A stretch of DNA of 11,665 bases from positions 1 to 11,665 of the forward strand of contig JAGVOC010000385.1 in assembly GCA_020052975.1 (NCBI GenBank), in the 5' to 3' direction. This DNA is from Desulfobacterales bacterium. Lineage in GTDB: Bacteria > Desulfobacterota > Desulfobacteria > Desulfobacterales > RPRI01. This document shows positions 1 through 5,082 of this stretch, one piece after another. Both the position numbers and the translations under genes were made by a program. Each line of letters starts with the position of its first letter. Within the stretch, counting starts at the first letter, position 1. Below the pieces are notes generated by a model. It made no database searches. It was not told the origin of the DNA and saw nothing but the letters and a program-made list of their open reading frames with translations.

Positions 1-1
1 A

Positions 2-184
2 CAGGAGAAATTTAAGAAATTCTGCAATTGTACTTACGAACCGTGTGAACGGAAGAACAAATGCTGTGAATGCCTTCATTATCACAGAAAGAACGGCGAG
101 CTTCCTGCGTGCTTCTTCACAAAAGAAGTTGAACGCACCTACGATCGTTCAATCGCAGCATTCATACGGATGCAGAAAAAATAA
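2..184 (+). CDS. DUF6485-type small Cys-rich protein, 3' part
   Basis: The frame is open from the window edge to a TAA at 182-184, giving 60 residues. The true start lies outside the window, so no ATG-initiated frame shows it. The fragment carries a dense cysteine pattern: C8-x-C10, C15, C21-C22-x-C24 and C37. This is followed by the segment LPACFF, then a conserved-looking [10 protein letters not shown] helix at residues 42-51. From memory this matches the DUF6485 family, short Cys-rich proteins of unknown function found in many anaerobic bacteria. The cysteine spacing suggests binding of zinc or an iron-sulphur cluster, but that is inference. The gene ends about 40 bases before tRNA-Leu and is probably core genome at the island border. 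Coding status is well supported by the pattern; the family name is a recollection. Confidence 0.8.
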   Translation, partial: QEKFKKFCNCTYEPCERKNKCCECLHYHRKNGELPACFFTKEVERTYDRSIAAFIRMQKK

Positions 185-188
185 CGTT

Positions 189-221
189 CAGTGTTTTACT
201 GTGCACTTTTCACTGTTTTTT
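189..221 (+). terminator. possible weak terminator of the DUF6485 gene
   Basis: CAGTG at 189-193 pairs with CACTG at 211-215 and is followed directly by six T residues. The stem is only 5 bp and the loop is 17 bases, so this is a weak intrinsic terminator at best. Its position, just after the stop codon and before the tRNA, makes sense. Confidence 0.3.
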
Positions 222-225
222 ATGT

Positions 226-312
226 GCCGGTGTGGTGGAATTGGCAGACGCGCCGGACTCAAAATCCGGTGGGGGCAACTCCGTGTGGGTTCGACTCCCA
301 CCACCGGCACCA
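226..312 (+). tRNA. tRNA-Leu (anticodon CAA)
   Basis: This is a complete class II tRNA of 87 bases. The acceptor stem GCCGGTG (226-232) pairs with CACCGGC (302-308), followed by discriminator A309 and an encoded CCA at 310-312. The anticodon stem CCGGA/TCCGG encloses the loop CTCAAAA, giving anticodon CAA, which reads UUG. A long variable arm of the GGGGGCAACTCC type follows, and the T-arm GTGGGTTCGACTCCCAC is canonical. tRNA-Leu genes are common integration sites, and everything to the right looks like accessory DNA. I found no second copy of the tRNA 3' end inside this window. Confidence 0.97.
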
Positions 313-324
313 TTTAAAATTAAG

Positions 325-489
325 CTATTTTACCTTCCTATCCGTAGTCCGCATCTCTTGAACATCGGCCTTCATCCTGCCGAACTCCTTCGGTTTCCAT
401 CTGTTGTCGCCGCCCATTTTGTGCGGCTTGCACAGTGGACACGAACGCTTCTTCTTTTTCATCCTTTTTCTGTTTAATCCAAGCCCCAT
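325..489 (-). CDS. 54-residue basic protein with CPLCKPHKMG motif
   Basis: This minus-strand frame is too short for most ORF filters but is well supported. It begins with ATG at 489-487, eight bases after a good GAGGAA ribosome site, and a strong promoter lies upstream at 565-593. The product starts MGLGLNRKRMKKKK, then has CPLCKPHKMGG followed by RWKPKEFGRMKAD. A CxxC next to a basic KPHKMG segment and RWKPKE recurs in small uncharacterised bacterial proteins, as I recall. Some of these lie near toxin-antitoxin genes. A second in-frame ATG at 462-460 would give 45 residues, but it has a poorer ribosome site. The gene converges on tRNA-Leu with a 12-base gap. The basic N-terminus and single CxxC suggest nucleic acid binding, which is not demonstrated. 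Confidence 0.75.
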   Translation of the reverse strand: MGLGLNRKRMKKKKRSCPLCKPHKMGGDNRWKPKEFGRMKADVQEMRTTDRKVK

Positions 490-564
490 CAGATCATTCC
501 TCAAAGATAATTACATGCTCGATAAAATCGTTGGGCTTTTGAGCGTGTTGAGTTCATGACATTT

Positions 565-593
565 ATTATGCGCTTTTGGTCTGTACCCGTCAA
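565..593 (-). promoter_or_regulatory. sigma70-type promoter for the CPLC small protein
   Basis: On the minus strand the -35 box is TTGACG (593-588), the spacer is exactly 17 bases, and the -10 box is CATAAT (570-565). Each box matches consensus at five of six positions. The predicted transcript starts near 558 and has a leader of about 69 bases before the ATG at 489. An 18-codon frame begins almost at the transcript start (ATG 557) and ends at 501 over the ribosome site of the main gene. It could be a leader peptide or chance. Confidence 0.65.
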
Positions 594-631
594 AGGTCAG
601 ACAATTTATTTCGGCCTTAGGTTCTCCCATT

Positions 632-640
632 TGATATAAT
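632..640 (+). promoter_or_regulatory. extended -10 promoter giving a leaderless mRNA
   Basis: TG-A-TATAAT at 632-640 is a perfect extended -10 element. No -35 box is visible 17 bases upstream, as expected for this promoter class. The start codon ATG at 647 lies six bases beyond the -10, where transcription should begin, so the mRNA would be leaderless. No ribosome site exists between them. Confidence 0.6.
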
Positions 641-646
641 ACCGTC

Positions 647-1192
647 ATGATAGACCTTAGCCTCCCATCCATCGCCAGGGAAACGGATGACTTCAAGAGG
701 AAGCTCCTCTTTCTTTGCTGGCTTAGCAACGAACTGAAAAAAGACAATGTCGAATTCGTCGTCGTGGGAGGAAGCGCAGTGGAACTATATTCTTTCGGAA
801 AATATCTCTCCGGCGACATAGACATAGTTTCCCCCGCTTCGTCTATGATCGGCGAAAAACTTGAAAATCTCGGATTCGTCAAGCAGGGCAAGGACTGGAT
901 ATCGGAGGAGCTTCGGCTGTTTCTGGAGATTCCCGCAAGTACTCTTGCCGGGGACCCATCCAGAGTGCGGGAAGTGGAGATCAGCGAGGGCTTGTCCGTA
1001 AAGATCATCGGCATTGAGGACCTTATAGTGGACAGGCTCAATGCCTGCGTACACTGGAAATACGAGACCGACTGCGAGTGGGCATCGTATCTAATAAGAA
1101 AATTTGAAAACGAAATTGATTCGGATTACCTTAAGGGAAAGGCAATAAAGGAACAGGTTGATACAAAGCTAACCGAGTTGAGGGCCAAATGA
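647..1192 (+). CDS. nucleotidyltransferase-fold protein (DUF6036-like)
   Basis: The 181-residue product has the core signature of a minimal nucleotidyltransferase fold. It shows VVVGGSAVELYS at residues 38-49, then GDIDIV at 56-61 with the paired aspartates D57 and D59 that would bind metal and nucleotide. A later conserved-looking block GIEDLIVDRLNACVHWK spans 122-138. Proteins of this layout are usually annotated as DUF6036 or AbiEii-like nucleotidyltransferases. They transfer NMP to a nucleic acid or protein target, but the substrate here is unknown. The GGS and DxD motifs look intact. A TGA at 632-634 blocks upstream starts in this frame, and no good start lies before the GGS motif, so ATG 647 is favoured even though it implies a leaderless transcript. 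The gene overlaps its partner by four bases (ATGA), which indicates translational coupling. A toxin-antitoxin role is inference. Confidence 0.8.
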   Translation: MIDLSLPSIARETDDFKRKLLFLCWLSNELKKDNVEFVVVGGSAVELYSFGKYLSGDIDIVSPASSMIGEKLENLGFVKQGKDWISEELRLFLEIPASTLAGDPSRVREVEISEGLSVKIIGIEDLIVDRLNACVHWKYETDCEWASYLIRKFENEIDSDYLKGKAIKEQVDTKLTELRAK

Positions 1193-1401
1193 AAACAATG
1201 CGGGTTGACATAAACGATCTTTCGAAAAAGAGATTCAGTGCAATGCTCGAACGCCTCGAGATGGGCTACCCGCTGAAGTTCAGGGATATGCGACCCCGGG
1301 ACAGGGGGAAAGCCGCCCAACTTGTCGAGTTCTCTATTAAGACCACGCCTCCGGCAAAAGACATCCTCTCAGGCAAGGCATTCAGGGAACTGTTCAGGTA
1401 G
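1189..1401 (+). CDS. 70-residue partner of the nucleotidyltransferase
   Basis: This small gene starts inside the stop of the preceding nucleotidyltransferase (ATGA overlap), with a GAGG-type ribosome site in the end of that gene. The product is charged and compact, with a middle segment MGYPLKFRDMRPRDRGKAA (residues 25-43) that looks constrained, and a C-terminal helix ending FRELFR. There are no membrane segments or cysteines. I do not recognise a named family. The tight coupling resembles toxin-antitoxin pairs in which a short protein accompanies a nucleotidyltransferase, so it may be a cognate antitoxin or specificity subunit. A second in-frame ATG at 1198 would shorten it by three residues; the overlapping start is preferred because of the coupling. 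Confidence 0.7.
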   Translation: MKTMRVDINDLSKKRFSAMLERLEMGYPLKFRDMRPRDRGKAAQLVEFSIKTTPPAKDILSGKAFRELFR

Positions 1402-2107
1402 ATTGAGTTCCATATTCACTCTGACTATTATTGGCACCCTTTGAAATATTTTGGGGACTAATGGTGGCAGGTTTCCATGGGAATCGATCACAGAAAAGAA
1501 ACAAAATCAGCGGCGGGAAGGAATCAGAATGCCCGGCAGAAATGCTTCGGAATCTGCGCTTAACTGCAATTTGTTCTCCATTTCTTTATGTGCATTTTAA
1601 TCCCGTTGCATAACGACATGATGTCGACGCTCTGTAGCCATCTAATGTGACTCTTGCTTTCTCCTTACCCCCTGAATTATCCCCTGAATTACGTCCTAAA
1701 ACCTTTATTTTTTCAAATAGCAAAAATATCTCTTAATATCAACGCGTTAGCTTTCTGCCGAAAGGCAAGCATATATACTGTATTTCTTCTATAAAATCTG
1801 ATCTCATTTCAACAACACATATTGCCCGTGAGTTCCCAGTATTATGGACTTTACCATGTTGATTTTAAAGGCTTTCGCAGGTTTTGCATAATTATGACGC
1901 TTCACGGAAACTCTATTTTGTTAACTGCTTATTTTTATTATATTTATTTTCAACATCAATTTGGCTAAGCGAGTTCTTCTTCGCAGGAATGATTTCTTAA
2001 TCTTAGAGAGATTACCAAAGAAGCTTTATCGATTGCGAAGCGGTGGAACCGTGTTCCGAGATAAAGAGGTAGCTCCCCTTTCTCCTTCTTTTTTGAGGTC
2101 ACCCAAA
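1402..2107. other. gene-poor gap with AT-rich segments and small repeats
   Basis: I see no convincing gene in these roughly 700 bases. Short open frames exist (for example 1431-1613 on plus) but show no recognisable motif or ribosome site. The segment from about 1670 to 1960 is AT-rich. It holds a 12-bp tandem repeat (1669-1692) and a bulged stem-loop at 1750-1770, where GCTT-GCC pairs with GGC-AAGC around a GAAA tetraloop. It also holds the odd dyad CGACATGATGTCG near 1615-1627 and the palindrome CATAATTATG at 1887-1896. The stretch could be decayed mobile or coding DNA, but no insertion-sequence ends were identified. Confidence 0.5.
1669..1692 (+). repeat. 12-bp tandem repeat, two copies
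   Basis: CCCCTGAATTAT at 1669-1680 is followed immediately by CCCCTGAATTAC at 1681-1692, identical at 11 of 12 positions. It lies in the gene-poor gap and has no evident function. Confidence 0.75.
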
Positions 2108-3457
2108 TCAAAATTTTGTATCTACGTACATGCCTCTGCGGCCGGGACAAAGATTTCCATACTTGTCTTTATGTTTGTTGAGTTTCGGATTATTGGTTTT
2201 GTGGGTAAATCTTTTGCCGCAATGGCTGCATTCGAAAATGTATTGGGGGCCATAATTTGACGTAGTGCGTTTTGGTCTTCTGGTTGTTGATCTTATCCCC
2301 GGAGCAGTGAACCCAATATCTCTTGCTGTAGTCGGCGGAGCCGAGAGCGGACCTACCGTGGTCAACTCAACAGCATATCGTGGTGTGAACGGGGTCTTTG
2401 TTACTTCAGCGCCTTGGATTCTATCAACCCTGTATGATCTATTTTCACCGGTCTGATGCTTTACGGCATACAGTAACAAGTTCCCATCACGCGTCCGGCG
2501 TAATGAATAGGGCTCTATCAGGCGGCGACTTCCCTGGTAAACCAAGTTTACACACAGCCGGTTTGCAGCGGCATAGCGTATTATTTCAAGCGGTATCGAC
2601 GTGCGCCATGCAGTTGCCATTGCAGGCGGTTGCCATGTTGTATCAATTACTTGCCCCATAGATGAAATAGCAGGCGGTACCACTTTTTCAATTGCACGAT
2701 ATAACCATTCGAATATCTCAGGCAGTTCCTGCCAGAACTGTTCAAAAGGCGGCAATACAGGCACCTGATGTCCCAGCATATTTTCCCATTCAGTCTCTAA
2801 CTCAGCGCGTTCCGGCTTCCTCTCAAGACTTTCCACTGTTGGAACTGATATCCCTTTGAAAGCACATTTTCTTTCGAGGGTGCTCAAGATAAGTTCACGG
2901 CCCTGTCTTGTGCTGTCATGCCTGTAGAGATGGACCACATCATAAAGATCGCGAGGCCTTAGCCGTTCACCCAATGCCCTGATCTTCTCAGCAAAGACCT
3001 CCTCAAAGCAATAGCACGGAACATGTATGCCGCCTTCCGGTGTGTCAGAGTAAGGGTGAAACACTTCGCGGCTGACAGGGTCGAGCACCAGGACCTCATC
3101 GTCTGTAAGATCCAACTTTATGCGGGGAAGGTCCCCGCCCGGCTGTAAAGGTCCTCTGTAAGCAATTCTTCCTTGAACTGATATTTGCCCCCGGGGATTC
3201 TTGTAAACATCCAACCTGATCAGTTCGCGCGGGACTTCAATACCGGAAGCATCATAGACCCAGACTGCTATTTCTTTGAACGCGCCGATCAGGAAACTCT
3301 CGTCTTGATGTTCGGCCTCTGTAAGGGTAAAGTCCAGGTCTTCGGAAAAACGGTAGGTTTCAAAATAGCACTTCTTGAGACATGTGCCGCCCTTAAACGC
3401 CCAACTCGCGCTGAGTTCGGAGTGATTTGAAATCCCGGCCAACAACCAGCCGAGCAT
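2108..3457 (-). CDS. abiEii: AbiEii-type nucleotidyltransferase with WYL-like and zinc-finger domains (frame broken at 5' end)
   Basis: The uninterrupted frame from ATG 3457 encodes 449 residues. The N-terminal part is an AbiEii/AbiGii toxin-type nucleotidyltransferase: FKGGTCLKK at 21-29, RFSEDLDFTL at 36-45 with the acidic D40/D42 pair, and FAEKIRALGERLRPRDLYDV at 155-174. Known AbiEii proteins are toxins of type IV toxin-antitoxin pairs and block growth during phage infection. Unusually, residues about 290-362 resemble a WYL ligand-binding domain (LIEPYSLRR, then SYRVDRIQGA). The C-terminus has a CCHC zinc-finger-like module with C410, C413, H429 and C437. The gene originally began at GTG 3537, one base after the AbiEi stop. 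A 5-bp duplication at 3491-3500 shifts that frame, so about 25 N-terminal residues are lost unless translation restarts at ATG 3457. It is probably a recent pseudogene, or an assembly error. Confidence 0.85.
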   Translation of the reverse strand: MLGWLLAGISNHSELSASWAFKGGTCLKKCYFETYRFSEDLDFTLTEAEHQDESFLIGAFKEIAVWVYDASGIEVPRELIRLDVYKNPRGQISVQGRIAYRGPLQPGGDLPRIKLDLTDDEVLVLDPVSREVFHPYSDTPEGGIHVPCYCFEEVFAEKIRALGERLRPRDLYDVVHLYRHDSTRQGRELILSTLERKCAFKGISVPTVESLERKPERAELETEWENMLGHQVPVLPPFEQFWQELPEIFEWLYRAIEKVVPPAISSMGQVIDTTWQPPAMATAWRTSIPLEIIRYAAANRLCVNLVYQGSRRLIEPYSLRRTRDGNLLLYAVKHQTGENRSYRVDRIQGAEVTKTPFTPRYAVELTTVGPLSAPPTTARDIGFTAPGIRSTTRRPKRTTSNYGPQYIFECSHCGKRFTHKTNNPKLNKHKDKYGNLCPGRRGMYVDTKF

Positions 3458-3537
3458 ATAGTCTTTCTCTATGACATTCGCAGTAAGCCCAAACTAAACT
3501 CCCTGGAGAAGTCCGCTATCTCCTGCCGGTTGATCAC
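3458..3537 (-). pseudogene. out-of-frame original 5' end of the abiEii gene
   Basis: Directly after the AbiEi stop (one base gap), GTG 3537 has a well-placed AGGAG ribosome site inside the end of abiEi. It opens a frame reading VINRQEIADFSREF, a typical AbiEii N-terminus. This frame ends at TAG 3471-3469 after 22 codons. The correct continuation, GLTANVIEKDY, lies in another frame and leads straight into MLGW at 3457. Removing one AGTTT unit joins the two parts and restores a 474-residue protein. Translation might restart at ATG 3457, twelve bases after the premature stop. Confidence 0.85.
3491..3500 (-). repeat. 5-bp tandem duplication causing a frameshift
   Basis: The minus strand reads AGTTT twice in tandem (plus strand AAACTAAACT). 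With one copy, the sequence GAG TTT GGG CTT ACT GCG encodes EFGLTA and the toxin frame is continuous. With two copies the frame is lost. The exact tandem form points to slippage or duplication of a once intact gene. Confidence 0.8.
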
Positions 3538-3538
3538 G

Positions 3539-4345
3539 TCAGTTCTCCTTTACCCAGCTTTCCGGGACCCACAGCCTCCAGCGCGTTATCAATCTGTCGG
3601 CAGTAAGTGATGGATCAAGCTTAGTGTTTCCCTTCGTCAACTGAGCTTTGCATTCGCTTATGGCTGCTTTCTGATCAGGGGCATAGCGTTCTAACAGGAA
3701 CCCAAGGCGTTTAAAAACAGCGCCATTGTCCAGGCGTTTTGCATAGTCAATCAGAAGCTGCATATCTTTGTTCTCAGACTTAAGATAACTCAAGAACATG
3801 TCCACCGTCGGCCTTATCCCGCCGCCAAGCTTTGGGTCTAACAGCATGTCAAGGATAGTCCGGGAAGGATCAGAGACAGATATCTTCACCTGTCCTCTCC
3901 AAACCGGCTTTGTTCCGAAAAGCGCTTTCTCAGATATGGTCCGGAGCATAAAACTTGTTCCCTTAATAACAGGAGCGCGGTCTCTGGGCTTCTGTGTTGT
4001 GAGAACAACTACAGTGCGGAAAATCTGTTCGGTGAGGTCCCAGTATTCAGCGGCACTCCACCCACCGATATAGCAGGGTGAAAACAGCCTGTCAGCGATT
4101 ATCCATGGGTCGTCAACAGGTATATCTGCTGTACGGGATTCAAGTGGGACCTGGATATACAACCCCTGTTTCACCCGGGATAGCCATCCCTTTTTTGACC
4201 ATCGAGAGAGCATCTTCGCTGCATCGGATGGAGAAACCTTTAAAATATTGGCTGCGTCCCGTACCGAAACCGTTCCTTTCGTTTCACGGAATATGGCTGA
4301 TAACCTCTTCCTGTCTTCTTTTCCTAAACCTGAGATCGTTTCCAT
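3539..4345 (-). CDS. abiEi: AbiEi-type antitoxin and transcriptional repressor
   Basis: The 268-residue protein has the two-part layout of AbiEi antitoxins. An N-terminal winged helix-turn-helix spans about residues 10-65 (SVRDAANILKVSPSDAAKML followed by a KKGWLSRVKQGLY wing). A C-terminal antitoxin domain includes DDPWIIADRLFSPCYIGGWSAAEYW at about 78-102. In characterised AbiE systems this protein neutralises the AbiEii nucleotidyltransferase without direct complex formation. It also represses its own operon by binding inverted repeats in the promoter. Here it is the first gene, ends one base before the toxin's GTG, and supplies the toxin's ribosome site. A 24-bp imperfect inverted repeat lies six bases upstream of its start codon. 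No strong ribosome site precedes ATG 4345, only an A-rich leader. The frame is intact, so the antitoxin and repressor may still work although the toxin frame is damaged. Confidence 0.9.
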   Translation of the reverse strand: METISGLGKEDRKRLSAIFRETKGTVSVRDAANILKVSPSDAAKMLSRWSKKGWLSRVKQGLYIQVPLESRTADIPVDDPWIIADRLFSPCYIGGWSAAEYWDLTEQIFRTVVVLTTQKPRDRAPVIKGTSFMLRTISEKALFGTKPVWRGQVKISVSDPSRTILDMLLDPKLGGGIRPTVDMFLSYLKSENKDMQLLIDYAKRLDNGAVFKRLGFLLERYAPDQKAAISECKAQLTKGNTKLDPSLTADRLITRWRLWVPESWVKEN

Positions 4346-4350
4346 TTTAG

Positions 4351-4405
4351 TATATTAAATATGTCAATTATCATAAATTAGATGAATTATAACACATTTA
4401 ATATA
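4351..4405 (-). promoter_or_regulatory. 24-bp imperfect inverted repeat, probable AbiEi operator
   Basis: The arms at 4351-4374 and 4382-4405 are 24 bases each and are separated by 7 bases. They match as inverted repeats at 18 of 24 positions, including a perfect outer 10 bases (TATATTAAAT). The dyad covers the -10 box and the predicted transcript start. In the characterised streptococcal AbiE system AbiEi binds inverted repeats of about 23 bp in its promoter, so size and location both fit autorepression. Confidence 0.75.
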
Positions 4406-4413
4406 GCAAGCAA
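4386..4413 (-). promoter_or_regulatory. promoter of the abiE operon
   Basis: On the minus strand TG-T-TATAAT forms an extended -10, with the hexamer at 4391-4386. A weak -35, TTGCTT, lies at 4413-4408 with a 16-base spacer. The predicted transcript starts near 4379 and has a leader of about 34 bases. The element is embedded in the inverted repeat, as expected for repression. Confidence 0.6.
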
Positions 4414-4564
4414 ATTAAAAACGTGGTACTACAATAAGTGTGAAAGATTTCAACTAATATTGGAATAATTGCGTATTGAGGGTACTCAGGCTTGCCATTC
4501 CTCGCCAGCGGACTTCCGATACCTTCAATCCTCCGATTGTCTCGTTTTACGAGTAAGAGAGATT

Positions 4565-4584
4565 CAGCGAACCTCGGCCAAGCC
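4565..4584 (+). repeat. left copy of a 20-bp imperfect direct repeat
   Basis: The unit is CAGC.A.C.TCGGCCAAGCC, with an 11-base perfect core at 4574-4584. The second copy is at 6328-6347 in the same orientation, matching at 17 of 20 positions with all three differences being transitions. Together they bracket the DUF488, dual-OB and DUF488 genes. Confidence 0.5.
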
Positions 4585-4631
4585 CCCAGGAAACGATATT
4601 AAAAAAGCGATGACAAAATTATATTTACAGT

Positions 4632-4640
4632 TGGTATACT
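4632..4640 (+). promoter_or_regulatory. extended -10 promoter of the DUF488-like gene
   Basis: TG-G-TATACT at 4632-4640 is an extended -10. A partial -35, ATGACA, lies at 4610-4615 with a longer than ideal 19-base spacer. The start codon at 4651 is only ten bases past the -10, leaving about four untranslated bases and no room for a normal ribosome site. This is a second near-leaderless start in the window. Confidence 0.5.
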
Positions 4641-4650
4641 ATAGAAAAAA

Positions 4651-5082
4651 ATGGAACTGCATATTTATACCGCCCAGATTGGAAAATATAAAGGCCCGGA
4701 TGCCTACGATGTCACGGTAAAGAGTGGAGACATTAATTTTGCACCTACCTGGAATATCGTGCAAGCCTGGAAAGCAGGCGAAATAAGTTGGGAAACGTAC
4801 TCTCAGCATTACCGTGAATTAATGCTGAACAGCTATAAACGAAACAAACGAGCATGGCACGAGCTTCTCGGTAAAGGCGTTTTAACGCTCCTCTGTTATT
4901 GTCGGGCAGGTGATCATTGTCATCGTTACCTTCTTGCTGACTTTATTGTTAAGTTGGGTGGAAAAAACGGGGTCAATGTTATAAATGAAGGTGAACGCCC
5001 CTTGCCAGCTAAGGAAGAGGCAGTAGATACCAGAAGTAAAGACTATCCTCTCCTTGTTGGACAGCAGCAGAATCTATTCTAA
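4651..5082 (+). CDS. DUF488-like protein (short phage/plasmid-type form)
   Basis: The 143-residue product shows the hallmark C-terminal DUF488 signature LLCYCRAGDHCHRYLLADFI at 80-99, with C82, C84, C90 and H91. The N-terminal strand is IYTAQIGKYKGPDAYDVTV, and FAPTW follows at 30-34. DUF488 proteins are small, uncharacterised and widespread. The conserved Cys-His-Arg cluster suggests a catalytic or metal-binding site, but no reaction is established. The C-terminal 30 residues (DTRSKDYPLLVGQQQNLF at the end) look like a flexible tail. The gene converges on the dual-OB gene and their 3' ends overlap by nine bases, an arrangement that could produce antisense interference. A second DUF488 protein lies in the opposing operon. 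No clear ribosome site is present; ATG 4651 is favoured by the promoter position and by the typical MELHIYT start. Confidence 0.85.
   Translation: MELHIYTAQIGKYKGPDAYDVTVKSGDINFAPTWNIVQAWKAGEISWETYSQHYRELMLNSYKRNKRAWHELLGKGVLTLLCYCRAGDHCHRYLLADFIVKLGGKNGVNVINEGERPLPAKEEAVDTRSKDYPLLVGQQQNLF

Noticed and set aside
226..312. Integration boundary (att site) at tRNA-Leu
   Set aside because: No duplicate of the tRNA 3' end and no integrase gene were found in the window, so the integration idea rests only on gene content.
45..317. 90-codon plus-strand open frame running through the tRNA
   Set aside because: It is the wrong frame of the DUF6485 fragment and continues through the tRNA-Leu gene; no protein-like pattern.
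511..1041. 176-codon minus-strand open frame
   Set aside because: It is antisense to the nucleotidyltransferase gene, is rich in serine runs typical of shadow frames, and lacks known motifs.
1431..1613. 60-codon plus-strand frame ending in YVHFNPVA
   Set aside because: The end recalls the YIHLNPV motif of REP-associated transposases, but no other transposase motif, ribosome site or inverted repeats are present; likely chance.
1961..2260. 99-codon plus frame, and a minus frame at 1965-2150
   Set aside because: Both overlap the C-terminal zinc-finger coding part of the AbiEii gene in other frames and show no family features. A 23-codon segment at 1993-2064 reading LREITKEALSIAKRWNRVPR looks protein-like but is too short to support.
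4403..4600. Open minus-strand frame of about 63 codons (FLGAWPRFAESLLL type) between abiE and the DUF488-like gene
   Set aside because: It has no start codon, runs through the AbiE promoter and one direct-repeat copy, and is within the length expected by chance.
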